A DNA stretch of 64,000 bases from Chryseobacterium sp. R2A-55. Its GTDB lineage: Bacteria > Bacteroidota > Bacteroidia > Flavobacteriales > Weeksellaceae. Where the stretch lies: assembly GCF_021401085.1 (NCBI RefSeq), contig NZ_JACBFP010000009.1, positions 1 through 64,000 on the forward strand, in the 5' to 3' direction. Made by a program: the position numbers and the translations under genes. Of this stretch, positions 1-9,369 are shown piece after piece. How positions within the stretch are numbered: the first letter of the stretch is position 1; every line of letters begins with the position of its first letter. The notes beneath the pieces are model-generated. The model saw only the letters and a program-made list of their open reading frames with translations, was not told where the DNA came from and made no database searches.

Positions 1-2
1 GA

Positions 3-167
<165 letters not shown>

Positions 168-319
168 GGAGAGACTATATAATCACTTATTTTATCTTTA
201 TAGTGATGGTTGCCTATTTTTTCAGACATATCAATGTAAATTTACTTTTGATGGTGATTTTGATGTTGGGATTTATCGGGGCATATATTCCGAAACTTAT
301 TTTGTTGCTAAGAAAATAA
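168..319 (+). pseudogene. 3' remnant of a polytopic membrane protein gene, truncated by the IS
   Basis: After the transposase stop, a frame open from about position 140 runs to a TAA and encodes roughly 50 residues. They form two hydrophobic helices (YIITYFIFIVMVAYFF and LLLMVILMLGFIGAYI) and a short basic tail, LLLRK. The shortest version would start at the ATG at 206 and give 37 residues. The composition and the place just before wza/wzc genes fit the C-terminus of a MraY/WecA-type glycosyl-1-phosphate transferase or another polysaccharide-synthesis membrane protein. There is too little sequence to name the family. I infer a gene remnant from its immediate contact with the transposase end; a small intact membrane protein starting at 206 is the alternative. 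Confidence 0.4.
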
Positions 320-358
320 GCTAATCAATTATTTACTATTTTTACATATCAAAATTAA

Positions 359-1225
359 ATGATGAACCTATTTAAAGCTGGATTTTTTATTCTGAGTAGT
401 TTTTTCCTATACTCTTGCATATCGACAAAGGATGTCCGCTATTTTCAACCCAATGAAAGTTTAGTCATTAACGAAGAGGGACTAGTCCCGTATAATATCC
501 CGGTTTACCGAGTGACCAAAAATGATATCCTGAACCTGAATATTGTCACCACGCCAAAAGGGGATGCAGCCCAATTTTATTCGGCACTTAATGCTCCATC
601 CCAAGTTACGACTTCAAATGTGGTTTCTGCAGCTGCCACTACGGGGTTTGCCGGCGGAAATACCGGACAAGGAGGAAACAGCAATTTCTATTTCAATGGG
701 TTAAAAGTGGATTCTAATGGCGATATCAATATTTTCGGGATCGGCTACATCAAGGCGGAAGGAAGAACCATAGAGGATATTAGCAAAGAAATTCAGCAAA
801 AGGTTAACGAGAATTTTGTGGAGGGCAAGTCTGAAGTAAGGCTGAATACCGACGGAATTACTTATTATATGCTAAGCGATGTGGAGTCGGGGGAACTTAG
901 CGGAGAAAAGAAAGCCCATAAGAATACCTTGACGCTCAGTGAAGCAATCGCAATCAATGGTGGGCTCAACCGGACCATCGACCGAAAAAATGTGGTAATT
1001 CACCGGAAACTTCCGGAGGGGATCAAGATTGCCAGAATTGATCTTACCCGGGAAGATGCAATGAACTCACCCTATTACTGGGTTCAAAATGGAGATGAAA
1101 TCCTCTTGAGCACCCGAGGCAAAAACCTCAACGGATTTGGAAAGGATCCGATACAGACATTGAGCACCAGTATCACCTTGCTCACTACTGCAATGACTAT
1201 TTATCTACTGTTAACAAAGCTTTGA
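359..1225 (+). CDS. Wza-like polysaccharide export outer-membrane lipoprotein
   Basis: This 288-residue protein of the polysaccharide biosynthesis/export (Poly_export) family probably forms the outer-membrane part of a capsule or exopolysaccharide export channel. The N-terminus is a lipoprotein signal with the lipobox LYSC (Cys20). The ligand-like SLBB region follows in the middle (LKVDSNGDINIFGIGYIKAEG, roughly residues 115-135). A hydrophobic helix closes the protein (about 265-288), as in Bacteroidota Wza homologues, which are shorter than the 379-residue E. coli protein. Two ATGs stand in tandem at 359 and 362; either could be used. The tyrosine-kinase partner begins 4 nt after the stop, so the two genes are clearly co-transcribed. 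Confidence 0.85.
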   Translation: MMNLFKAGFFILSSFFLYSCISTKDVRYFQPNESLVINEEGLVPYNIPVYRVTKNDILNLNIVTTPKGDAAQFYSALNAPSQVTTSNVVSAAATTGFAGGNTGQGGNSNFYFNGLKVDSNGDINIFGIGYIKAEGRTIEDISKEIQQKVNENFVEGKSEVRLNTDGITYYMLSDVESGELSGEKKAHKNTLTLSEAIAINGGLNRTIDRKNVVIHRKLPEGIKIARIDLTREDAMNSPYYWVQNGDEILLSTRGKNLNGFGKDPIQTLSTSITLLTTAMTIYLLLTKL

Positions 1226-1229
1226 TAAG

Positions 1230-3710
1230 ATGATTCCCGGGAAAGACAATTTGAAAAATTCAGCAACTGGCACCGAGGAAATGGGGGCGTTTGATTTTTT
1301 TGATTTCGAACATTTTTTGTCTCGGATTCTGAAGAATTGGTATTGGTTCTTGTTGATGGCCTTATTGGGATATGCTATTTCGTGGGTGTACAGCAAGTAT
1401 TACGCACAGCGAATCTATGCATCCAATTTATCATTAAGTATTTCAAATAATACCGCAAGTTATTTCACTCCGAACCAATCCATCAATTTCATTTGGGGGC
1501 AAAACAGCAACCAGGATGGGGTTTATCTTAAAAAAATGTTGCTTTCGCGTTCCCATAATGAATATCTGGTCAAGAGGCTTGGTCTGTACGTTAATTATGC
1601 TACCGCCGGATTAATAAAGCAAACTTATTTGGATCGGTATGATTCTCCTGTCTTTGTAGAAATTGACCAATCTCATCTACAGCAAGTAAATTATCCCATC
1701 AAACTGATTCCGAAAGGTGGAGACCGGTATGAAGTGGTGCTTCCGGAAGAGGGTGCGTCCACTTCATTATATTCCTATCAAAGTGAGTCCTTTACAACTA
1801 TTCCAAATTATGCCCGGCCAGAAAACCATATCATTTCAACCGGTCAATGGTTTTCAAGTCCAAATCTGCGTTTCAAATTGGTTAAGAATGAAAATCCCAG
1901 CTCCATCCGTTTTGATAATATCATCGTCACTTTATCCACAGTAAACGAAATGGTGAATAATCTGATTTCCACGATCACCGTGGACTTTGACAAAGAGATC
2001 AACACGATCATGATTATTTCAAAAAAAGGTTATAATTTGAATGGAACGGTGAATTTCTTAAACATATCGGTTGATGAGTTACAAAAAAAGCGACTGGTAG
2101 ATAGAAACACAGTTGACAAAAACACCGAGCAATACCTTATTGAAAATTTGCGGAATATTAGGAAAAAACTTGATTCCAGCGGTGCAATATTAAACAACCT
2201 GAAGATTACCGAAGGAATTTACAACGTGAAAGACCGGGATGAAAAAACCATACAAAACATTAAAACACTGGAGGCCAAAAAGGCTGATCTGATTACAAAA
2301 ATCAATTCGCTGAACAGCATCCGGAATTCATTGGCCTCCCAAAATCTGGACCGCATGATCAGCACCAATGCGGCAGGTGTGGAAGATGGTTTGTTTACCG
2401 CGACGATTTCAGAATTAAAAGCGCTTTACGCAAAACGGCGCGAACTTCAATTAATATATACGCCCAATTCAGAGCCGATGAGGGAAATCAACCGATTGAT
2501 CAATGAGGCAAGATCAAGCTCCAGCGGGTCAATCAGAAGTTACTATACCAATTATTATAATGAAATTGCCAGAATAGATAATGAGATTGCCCGATCTAGC
2601 ACTGATTTGAAGAGTTATCCGGAAAAAGAAAGAAGATATCTGGATGCAGAACGTGGATATAACATGATTGAGGCCACCTACAACAGTTTACTCTCCAAAC
2701 AAAATGAAACCCAGATCCGGGTTGCCACCACCAAATCCGACATCACCGTGATTGATCCGGCCAAAAATCTGGGGCAAGCTCCCATCGCGCCTGATGTGCA
2801 AAAAACAAAATATTTAATCATAGGAGGATTATTGCTGCTGCCTCTGTTTATTCTAGGGATCAATGTAGTCATAGACAACAGGATCAGGAATCTCAAAGAA
2901 CTTCTAAAAGCCACAAGAATCCCATTGCTTGGGGTAATTGGTAAAAATCCGCATGAAACAAACCTTACCGTTTTGGAGCAGCCGAGATCATCCATTTCTG
3001 AGGCTTTCAGAGGAGTAAGAGCAAATCTTAGATTTCTGCACAAAGAAGATGGCCAGTCAAAAATAATATTGGTCACTTCATCCGTTGGAAGCGAGGGTAA
3101 AACCTATGTGTCGATGAACCTGGCTTCCGTGCTTGCTCTGAGTGGTAAAAAAACCATTCTTTTGGGGATGGACCTTAGGAAACCAAAAATCTTCGGTGAT
3201 TTTAAGATTGACAACAAATACGGAATCTCCAATTATCTGACCGGCGAAGTAGAAACAGAACAAATCATTAATCAAACCAGAATTCCCGATTTATATGTCG
3301 CGACTTCGGGGCCGATTCCTCCAAATCCCTCTGAATTGCTGATGGGCGAAAGGAATATCAAATTCCTTGAAGAGCTGAAAAAAAATTATGATTTCATCAT
3401 TATTGATTCTCCACCAGTGGGATTGGTAGCAGATCCATTTGAACTCATGAAATATGCCGACGCCAGCATCTATGTAGTCCGACACGAATACACAGAGAAA
3501 CACATGCTGAAAATGATCACCGAAAAATACCATAAACATGAAGTTAGAAACCTTGGTCTGGTTTATAATGGGTTTGAAGCGCAAAATGCTTATGGATACG
3601 GTTACGGATATGGTTATGGATATGGCTATTTTGAAGAAGACAAGAATTATAAGGAACCGCTGCTGATCAAAATTAGAAACACAGTACGGAAAATCTTCAG
3701 AAATAACTGA
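1230..3710 (+). CDS. Wzc-like polysaccharide co-polymerase / tyrosine autokinase
   Basis: This inner-membrane protein of 826 residues combines a Wzz-type chain-length domain with a cytoplasmic BY-kinase. The first membrane helix is near residues 37-54 (WYWFLLMALLGYAISWVY), followed by a long coiled-coil periplasmic region and a second helix near 527-547. The kinase part has Walker A (SVGSEGKT, near 617), Walker A' (LLGMDLRKPK) and Walker B (FIIIDSPPVG, near 722). The C-terminus carries a tyrosine cluster, here an unusually regular Tyr-Gly repeat (about 787-800), the usual autophosphorylation site. In known systems, cycling of phosphorylation controls polymer length and export together with Wza, whose homologue is the gene just upstream. 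No polymerase or glycosyltransferase follows, so this is the end of the locus. Confidence 0.9.
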   Translation: MIPGKDNLKNSATGTEEMGAFDFFDFEHFLSRILKNWYWFLLMALLGYAISWVYSKYYAQRIYASNLSLSISNNTASYFTPNQSINFIWGQNSNQDGVYLKKMLLSRSHNEYLVKRLGLYVNYATAGLIKQTYLDRYDSPVFVEIDQSHLQQVNYPIKLIPKGGDRYEVVLPEEGASTSLYSYQSESFTTIPNYARPENHIISTGQWFSSPNLRFKLVKNENPSSIRFDNIIVTLSTVNEMVNNLISTITVDFDKEINTIMIISKKGYNLNGTVNFLNISVDELQKKRLVDRNTVDKNTEQYLIENLRNIRKKLDSSGAILNNLKITEGIYNVKDRDEKTIQNIKTLEAKKADLITKINSLNSIRNSLASQNLDRMISTNAAGVEDGLFTATISELKALYAKRRELQLIYTPNSEPMREINRLINEARSSSSGSIRSYYTNYYNEIARIDNEIARSSTDLKSYPEKERRYLDAERGYNMIEATYNSLLSKQNETQIRVATTKSDITVIDPAKNLGQAPIAPDVQKTKYLIIGGLLLLPLFILGINVVIDNRIRNLKELLKATRIPLLGVIGKNPHETNLTVLEQPRSSISEAFRGVRANLRFLHKEDGQSKIILVTSSVGSEGKTYVSMNLASVLALSGKKTILLGMDLRKPKIFGDFKIDNKYGISNYLTGEVETEQIINQTRIPDLYVATSGPIPPNPSELLMGERNIKFLEELKKNYDFIIIDSPPVGLVADPFELMKYADASIYVVRHEYTEKHMLKMITEKYHKHEVRNLGLVYNGFEAQNAYGYGYGYGYGYGYFEEDKNYKEPLLIKIRNTVRKIFRNN

Positions 3711-3851
3711 GGCAAATATCTGCCCAAACTAAATCAGGCTTTTCGTTAGAATATCATAAAAAAATAATTTTGCCGTTTTGAACCTAGGAAATTATGTATT
3801 TTTGAGCCTATTTAACTAAAATTTAAGAATTTCCTTAAAGTAAAAATGTTT

Positions 3852-3859
3852 TATATTTG
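3852..3859 (+). promoter_or_regulatory. Bacteroidota -7 box for the DUF6089-uppS-bamA operon
   Basis: TATATTTG matches the Bacteroidota -7 consensus TAnnTTTG. Transcription would begin near 3865, only about 6 nt before the first in-frame ATG (3871) but about 33 nt before the ATG at 3898. A second match, TATTTTTG, lies at 3797-3804 and could be a second promoter. Confidence 0.6.
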
Positions 3860-3897
3860 CAAAATTATTTATGAAAAGTCTTGCCCAATCTTTGATG

Positions 3898-4788
3898 CAG
3901 AAAAAAATTAATCTTTTCCTTTTCATCGCTTTGATTTCATCGTTTTCTGTAAAAGGGCAGCGACACGAAATCGGAGTGCAGCTTGGAATAAGCAATTTGG
4001 TGGGCGATATAGGCAGAACCAATTATATCTTGCAGCAACCTATTCTGAGTAATATTTCAGACTATGGGATTCCGTTTTACGCTTCGGTGATGTACAGGAT
4101 GAACTTTAATCCCTATCAAACGGTAAGAATCAATTTCGGCTACAGCAATGTGCAGTTCGTGGATGCTTACGCAAAAGAACCTTACCGAAGAAACAGACAA
4201 CTGTGGGGAACCAACTCTATTTTGGAACTCGACGCGATTTTCGAATATAATTTTTTTCCGGTCAATGACGAGCAGAAAGACCTGATAAGTCCATACGTAT
4301 TTGGTGGCTTTGGAGGAATCATGGCCAATGCGCCGCAACTTGCCATCGTAAATGATTTTAATCGGGATGCTGATGGAAATGCTTTGGTACCTACTTCACC
4401 CACTGATTTTCAGACCAAAGGAGTCTATACCTCGGTGAAAAAAATCACCATGGCTATTCCATTTGGAATCGGTCTGAAATATAAATTCAATTACAATTGG
4501 GCGATTTTCGGTGAATTCATGTTTAGACCTACATTCTCAGATACCATTGATTACAGCGTGGTAGATAATGAAGACGTCAAAATAACTTTTAATAAGGATC
4601 ACCTGGCACCAGACGGGAAAAACTCCCTTCTGCAAACAGGACCTTACGCGCCAATTGCCGCACAGCGAGCAGGCGAGATCATCAAAGACAGACAAATCGG
4701 TAATACCAACTCCAAAGACTGGGTGAATACCTTTTCTGTTGGTTTATCTTACTCATTCGGAAGACCACCGTGTTATTGTAGCCAGTAA
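3898..4788 (+). CDS. DUF6089 family outer-membrane beta-barrel protein
   Basis: This secreted protein of about 296 residues begins with a signal peptide (MQKKINLFLFIALISSFSVKG) and ends in a barrel-type strand (VGLSYSFG) followed by a Cys-rich end, PPCYCSQ. The sequence (HEIGVQLGISNLVGDIGRTNY) matches the DUF6089 family, which in flavobacteria sits just before uppS and bamA as it does here. The function is unknown; the position suggests a part in outer-membrane assembly. I prefer the ATG at 3898 because the -7 box at 3852 leaves almost no leader for the ATG at 3871, which would add nine residues. The uppS start codon follows one base after the stop. Confidence 0.75.
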   Translation, partial: QKKINLFLFIALISSFSVKGQRHEIGVQLGISNLVGDIGRTNYILQQPILSNISDYGIPFYASVMYRMNFNPYQTVRINFGYSNVQFVDAYAKEPYRRNRQLWGTNSILELDAIFEYNFFPVNDEQKDLISPYVFGGFGGIMANAPQLAIVNDFNRDADGNALVPTSPTDFQTKGVYTSVKKITMAIPFGIGLKYKFNYNWAIFGEFMFRPTFSDTIDYSVVDNEDVKITFNKDHLAPDGKNSLLQTGPYAPIAAQRAGEIIKDRQIGNTNSKDWVNTFSVGLSYSFGRPPCYCSQ

Positions 4789-4789
4789 A

Positions 4790-5533
4790 ATGCAGTCGAT
4801 TAAAGAGAAAATCAATCCGGAACAACTTCCCAAACATGTTGCCATCATAATGGATGGGAACGGAAGATGGGCGAAATGTCGCGGCGAAGAAAGAACTTTC
4901 GGCCACAAGCACGCAATTCAGGCAGTGCGAAACGCAGTAAATGCCTGCAATGAAATCTATATTCCCTACCTTACCCTCTACACTTTCTCATCAGAAAACT
5001 GGAAGAGACCCGCGGAGGAAGTTTCCACACTGATGACGCTGATTTCAGAGACCATGCTTTCCGAAGAAGAAGAAATATTCACTAAAGGTCTGCGAATCCA
5101 CGTGATCGGAAATATGGACAAATTGCCGGAAATGGTGCGTGATCAGATGCAGCACCTCATAGAGATCACCAAGAACAATAAGCGGGGAAATCTGGTTTTG
5201 GCACTAAGTTACGGTGCGCAGGAAGAAATTCTGAGTGCGGTGAAAAAAATCAGTAGCGAGGTGAAAGACGGTGACTTGAATGTGGATGATATCACGGAAG
5301 AGGTTTTTGAAAATCACCTGTACACGAAAGGAATCCCTCCCGTGGATTTACTCATCAGAACCAGCGGAGAAGTGAGGATCAGCAATTTTCTCTTGTGGCA
5401 AATCGCTTACGCCGAATTGCAGTTCCTGGATATTTTCTGGCCAGATTTTGGAAAAGAAGATTTCTTCCAGTGTATTTACAATTATCAGCACAAAGAGAGA
5501 AGGTTTGGCAAAACCAGTGAGCAGCTTCGCTAA
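4790..5533 (+). CDS. uppS: Isoprenyl transferase (undecaprenyl diphosphate synthase)
   Basis: This cytoplasmic cis-prenyltransferase of 247 residues condenses isopentenyl diphosphate onto farnesyl diphosphate to make the C55 lipid carrier for peptidoglycan and surface sugars. The catalytic Asp22 lies in the signature IIMDGNGRWAK. The second signature, RTSGEVRISNFLLWQ, begins near residue 190 and holds the Arg/Ser pair that binds the diphosphate. The ATG at 4790 is chosen: it lies one base after the preceding stop and places the catalytic motif at the usual distance from the N-terminus. A longer reading from 4739 would overlap the previous gene. It is followed by bamA after 33 nt. Confidence 0.95.
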   Translation: MQSIKEKINPEQLPKHVAIIMDGNGRWAKCRGEERTFGHKHAIQAVRNAVNACNEIYIPYLTLYTFSSENWKRPAEEVSTLMTLISETMLSEEEEIFTKGLRIHVIGNMDKLPEMVRDQMQHLIEITKNNKRGNLVLALSYGAQEEILSAVKKISSEVKDGDLNVDDITEEVFENHLYTKGIPPVDLLIRTSGEVRISNFLLWQIAYAELQFLDIFWPDFGKEDFFQCIYNYQHKERRFGKTSEQLR

Positions 5534-5566
5534 AAAATTAATAAGAAAAAAGATAGATAGAATAAA

Positions 5567-8101
5567 ATGAAGTTTAAAATCTTACCCATCATCATGCTTG
5601 TGGCTTCGGCACATTTCTATGGACAGATTACGCCGGAAAAAAATCAGCCGGAAAACGCTGTACATGCACAAAACGAGGAAGGAACCTATATTTTGAAGGA
5701 CATCGTTGTAGATGGTGTAAAGAAGTATACCCCTGCTCAAATCCTGAGGTTTACCGGATTGAGCAAAAACGAAAGCGTTGAAATTCCAGGGCAGAAAATT
5801 AGCAATGCAATCAAGAAACTTTGGGAAACCCAGTCTTTTTCTGAGGTGGAGGTTTATGTTGAAAGCATCGAAGGCGACCAGGTTGTACTAAAATTCAACC
5901 TTCAGGACTTGAAAGATTTGGGTGAAGTGAAATTCACCGGCAAAGGTATAGGAAAATCCAAAAATGAGAAACTTGCCAAAGACAATAATCTGAAACCTGG
6001 AACCAAAATCACACAGAACCTTATTTCTACCCTAAAAACCAATATTCCAAAGGATTATGTGAAAAAAGGTTTTGCAGACGCAAAAATCACCATCCTGGAC
6101 AAAGTTAATGCCAATGATCCTAATTTGGTGGACTGGACCATCAATGTGGATAAAGGAAAACGCGTTAAAATCAGCCACATCAACTTTGAAGGAAATGAAA
6201 GCATCTCCACCAGAAAACTGAGAAAAAACGGGCTTAAGGACACCAAACAGAAAAGGTTCGGGATCAAGGGAATCTTGAAGCCGTCTAAATTCATCCAAGA
6301 TAAATACGACCAGGATAAAATCAACCTGGTCAATTACTACCAGTCTCTCGGTTTCCGGGATGCGAAAATTGTTTCGGATTCCGTGTGGAGAAACCCACAG
6401 AATAATTACGAAATCAATATCAAGCTCCACGAAGGTAAGAAATACTATATCGGTGACATCAACTTTACGGGGAACACCGCTTTTTCTACTGATTATCTTC
6501 AGAAAGTCTTGGGCTATAAAACCGGCGATATTTATGATGCCGTAGGTTTCAATAAGAAAGTGGGTGAAGACGGCGGAAAAGAAGACGACTCAGATATCAA
6601 GTCCATCTATATGAACAATGGATATCTTTTCTCCAATGTGACTCCAGTGGAAAAATCGGTGAAAGGTGACTCCATTAACCTGGAAATTAGAATTAACGAA
6701 GGTGAAAAAGCGACCTGGAACCGCGTAACCTGGAGTGGAAATACCACCACGCATGACCATGTGATTCTCCGTTCGTTAAGAACAAAACCAGGAAGCCTTT
6801 TCGCAAAAAGTGACATCAAAAGAACTTATTTCGATTTGGCGGGAATGCAGTTTTTTGATCCTCAGCAGATCGGCCAGCAGGTGAGTCCAAACCAAATTGA
6901 CAACACCGTGGATATTCACTGGACCTTGGTTGAGAAAGGTTCTTCACAGGTTCAGCTGCAGGCTGGATATGGTGGAGGTTCATTTATTGGAACACTTGGA
7001 CTGACTTTTAACAACTTCTCTCTGAAAAATTTCCTAAAATTTAAAGACTTCAGACCGGTTCCTCAAGGAGATGGTCAAACGCTTTCGATCCAGGCACAAG
7101 CAGGGCAATTCTTCCAGAATTATGGAATCTCATTTACGGAACCCTGGGTTTTTGGGACTCGTCCTACTGCACTTTCGGTGGGCGTGAACCAATCACTTGT
7201 TAGATATACTGACCAGTATGGTGCCTCTCAAAAGCTAAATATTTTCTCAGCAAGTGTCGGTTTAAACAGGTTGCTGAAGTGGCCGGATGATTATTTTTCC
7301 CTGTACACCGGGATTCAGTATCAAAGTTACGACTTCAATAATTACCCGTTCCAGTTTGGGAATGCCACAGAATATAATGGATCTGCAAAAAACTTTAGTT
7401 TTAATGTGGGCTTGAGCAGAAACTCAGCTGGACTTGATCCCATATTCCCCACCATGGGTTCAAATATTGAAGCATCAGTGAAATTCACGCCGCCATACTC
7501 TTTGTTTTCAAAGAAAGACTATTCCAGCATGTCGGCCATGGAAAAATACAACTGGCTGGAATTTTATAAAGTCAAATTAAAAGGCGATATTTACAACACC
7601 GTAATTGGAAAGCTGGTTCTCAGAACTTCTGGTGAGATGGGATTCCTGGATGGGTACAACCGAGAATTGGGTCCACCGCCATTTGAGAGGTTTTACGTGG
7701 GTGGTACCGGTTTAATCGGCGGTAGATATGATGGTAGAGAATTGGTTCCATTACGTGGATATGAGAATGCTACATCAAGTGGAGGACAAACGGGAGATGT
7801 GACTCCAATGGGTGGTGCAACAATTTACAACAGATTCGCGTTAGAGTTGAGGTATCCAATCTCATTGAACCAAACCGCGAAAATATTTGGACTTACCTTC
7901 CTGGAAGGTGGGAACGCATGGAGTTCTTTTGGAACCTACAATCCATTCCAACTGAGGAGATCGGCAGGATTTGGAGTGAGAGTTTATATGGGTGCCTTTG
8001 GACTGATCGGATTTGATTTTGCGTATGGATTTGATAAAACGATCAACAGCACAGAACCTTCTGGCTGGAAAACACACTTCCTCATGAACCAATCACTTTA
8101 A
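5567..8101 (+). CDS. bamA: Outer-membrane protein assembly factor BamA
   Basis: This Omp85-family insertase of 844 residues has a signal peptide (MKFKILPIIMLVASAHFYG), a series of POTRA domains over about the first 450 residues (for example the POTRA-like IVVDGVKKYTPAQILRFTG and INFEGNESISTRKLRKNG), and a C-terminal 16-strand barrel. The conserved loop-6 motif appears as LRGYE near residue 731. The final residues are MNQSL, so the barrel does not end in the usual aromatic residue; Bacteroidota BamA often differ here. It folds and inserts outer-membrane proteins, receiving them from the Skp chaperones encoded directly downstream. Spacing to uppS (33 nt) and to the first skp gene (11 nt) indicates one operon. 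Confidence 0.95.
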   Translation: MKFKILPIIMLVASAHFYGQITPEKNQPENAVHAQNEEGTYILKDIVVDGVKKYTPAQILRFTGLSKNESVEIPGQKISNAIKKLWETQSFSEVEVYVESIEGDQVVLKFNLQDLKDLGEVKFTGKGIGKSKNEKLAKDNNLKPGTKITQNLISTLKTNIPKDYVKKGFADAKITILDKVNANDPNLVDWTINVDKGKRVKISHINFEGNESISTRKLRKNGLKDTKQKRFGIKGILKPSKFIQDKYDQDKINLVNYYQSLGFRDAKIVSDSVWRNPQNNYEINIKLHEGKKYYIGDINFTGNTAFSTDYLQKVLGYKTGDIYDAVGFNKKVGEDGGKEDDSDIKSIYMNNGYLFSNVTPVEKSVKGDSINLEIRINEGEKATWNRVTWSGNTTTHDHVILRSLRTKPGSLFAKSDIKRTYFDLAGMQFFDPQQIGQQVSPNQIDNTVDIHWTLVEKGSSQVQLQAGYGGGSFIGTLGLTFNNFSLKNFLKFKDFRPVPQGDGQTLSIQAQAGQFFQNYGISFTEPWVFGTRPTALSVGVNQSLVRYTDQYGASQKLNIFSASVGLNRLLKWPDDYFSLYTGIQYQSYDFNNYPFQFGNATEYNGSAKNFSFNVGLSRNSAGLDPIFPTMGSNIEASVKFTPPYSLFSKKDYSSMSAMEKYNWLEFYKVKLKGDIYNTVIGKLVLRTSGEMGFLDGYNRELGPPPFERFYVGGTGLIGGRYDGRELVPLRGYENATSSGGQTGDVTPMGGATIYNRFALELRYPISLNQTAKIFGLTFLEGGNAWSSFGTYNPFQLRRSAGFGVRVYMGAFGLIGFDFAYGFDKTINSTEPSGWKTHFLMNQSL

Positions 8102-8112
8102 AAATATTTAAA

Positions 8113-8772
8113 ATGAAATCCACTAGAATTTTTGCTGTTTTGCTTTTGGTTTTTTCCACCTCCATTTTTGCACAAAAAATCGGAGTGGTAGATACCGATT
8201 ATATTTTGGGCAAACTCCCTCAATTCAAGGACGCACAATCAAGACTTGATGCCCAAATTTCAAGTTGGCAAACCGAGATCCAATCCCTGCAAACCGATTA
8301 TGACAACAAGAAATCGGCTCTTGAAAATGAAAAGGTACTTTTGGTAGGTGATCAGTTGAAACAAAGGCAAAAAGAAGTAGATGATCTGGACAAGAAAATC
8401 AAGGCCATGATCAACAACAGATTTGGCGCAATGGGCGAAATCAATAACGCCAGATCCACCATGACCAAGCCATTCCAGGATCAGATTTGGAATGCGATCA
8501 AGACCGTTTCCGAAAAAAATTCTTTAGGCATAGTTCTTGATAAAAGCAACAACATCAGTGTAATTTTTCTGGATAAAAAGTATGATTATACCGATAAAGT
8601 GTTAGATTTGTTGCTCAAAAATACCACCATCAAGAAAACTGAATCCGCACCAAATCAGGGAAGTCCAGTGAAAAATCCTGGTTCGCCCAATAGAAATGCG
8701 GCTGCAAGCAGAAATTCGGAGACGGTGAAATCTGCGGAAGAAGTAAAAAGAGCAGAAGAAACTAAAAAATAA
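8113..8772 (+). CDS. OmpH/Skp family periplasmic chaperone (first copy)
   Basis: This 219-residue secreted protein has a cleavable signal (ends SIFAQ) and a long helical coiled-coil middle (residues about 45-110, rich in Gln, Lys and Asp), as expected for the tentacles of Skp, which hold unfolded outer-membrane proteins in the periplasm. The core begins with the family motif KIGVVDTDYILGKLPQF. Compared with the second copy it has an extra low-complexity C-terminal tail of about 45 residues rich in Ser, Asn, Glu and Lys, of unknown use. It follows bamA by 11 nt and precedes the second Skp gene by 38 nt. Paired skp genes behind bamA are usual in this clade. Confidence 0.85.
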   Translation: MKSTRIFAVLLLVFSTSIFAQKIGVVDTDYILGKLPQFKDAQSRLDAQISSWQTEIQSLQTDYDNKKSALENEKVLLVGDQLKQRQKEVDDLDKKIKAMINNRFGAMGEINNARSTMTKPFQDQIWNAIKTVSEKNSLGIVLDKSNNISVIFLDKKYDYTDKVLDLLLKNTTIKKTESAPNQGSPVKNPGSPNRNAAASRNSETVKSAEEVKRAEETKK

Positions 8773-8810
8773 AATTTTAAAAAAACAATCAAATTTATTT
8801 AACTTCAATT

Positions 8811-9308
8811 ATGAAAAAATTAAGTGTATTATTTGCAGCGGTAACGATGTTTTTGGCTGTAGGAGTTGCAAAGGCTCAAAAGATAGCGTCTATGGATTAT
8901 GAAGCTGTTCTCTCTGTAATGCCGGAAACCAAAAAAATGACCGCCGATTTAGATACGTTCAGTAAAACGAAAGGTGATGAGCTTCAGAAGCAGGCGGAAG
9001 CATTCCAAAAAGAAGTACAGCAATACCAGCAGGTAGATGGTCCAAAAATGACCGAAGCACAAAGAACAGCCAAAGAAGGAGAGTTGCAGAAAAAAAGCCA
9101 AAATTTACAGCAGCTTCAGCAAACTGCTCAGCAAGATTTGGCTCAAAGAAGAGATACGGCAGTGAAGCCAATCATTGAAAAACTAAACAATGCGGTAAAC
9201 AAAGTTGCGAAAGCAAACGGTTTTGATTTCATCATCGATTCCAGCGCATTGATTTACAAAGGGGGTGCAGATGCTACTCCGCTCGTGAAAAAAGAATTAG
9301 GACTTTAA
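8811..9308 (+). CDS. OmpH/Skp family periplasmic chaperone (second copy)
   Basis: This 165-residue secreted protein has a signal peptide (ends VAKAQ) and a Gln- and Lys-rich coiled coil (about residues 45-115) between the two parts of the trimerisation core (KIASMDYEAVLSVMPETKKM and NGFDFIIDSSALIYKGGADAT). This is the compact Skp architecture, about the length of E. coli Skp (161 residues). It probably holds nascent outer-membrane proteins for BamA. It is the last gene of the uppS-bamA operon; a strong intrinsic terminator begins 22 nt after its stop. Confidence 0.88.
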   Translation: MKKLSVLFAAVTMFLAVGVAKAQKIASMDYEAVLSVMPETKKMTADLDTFSKTKGDELQKQAEAFQKEVQQYQQVDGPKMTEAQRTAKEGELQKKSQNLQQLQQTAQQDLAQRRDTAVKPIIEKLNNAVNKVAKANGFDFIIDSSALIYKGGADATPLVKKELGL

Positions 9309-9330
9309 GAAATTGATTTCAGTCGCAGAA

Positions 9331-9358
9331 ACCATCCTGAATCCGGGATGGTTTTTTT
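9331..9358 (+). terminator. Intrinsic terminator of the bamA-skp operon
   Basis: ACCATCC and GGATGGT form a 7-bp stem around an 8-nt loop, followed directly by seven Ts. The last T also starts the -7 box of the next gene. Confidence 0.88.
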
Positions 9359-9365
9359 AATTTTG
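9358..9365 (+). promoter_or_regulatory. -7 box just before the thioesterase start codon
   Basis: TAATTTTG matches TAnnTTTG and ends 4 nt before the ATG at 9370. If used, transcription would begin at or within 2-3 nt of the start codon, giving a leaderless or nearly leaderless message. No clear TTG box was seen at the usual distance, since the upstream terminator stem occupies that place. Confidence 0.4.
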
Positions 9366-9369
9366 CAAA

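Noticed and set aside
4739-4789. Longer uppS reading from 4739
   Set aside because: It would overlap the DUF6089 gene by 50 bases and add 17 residues before the conserved N-terminus.
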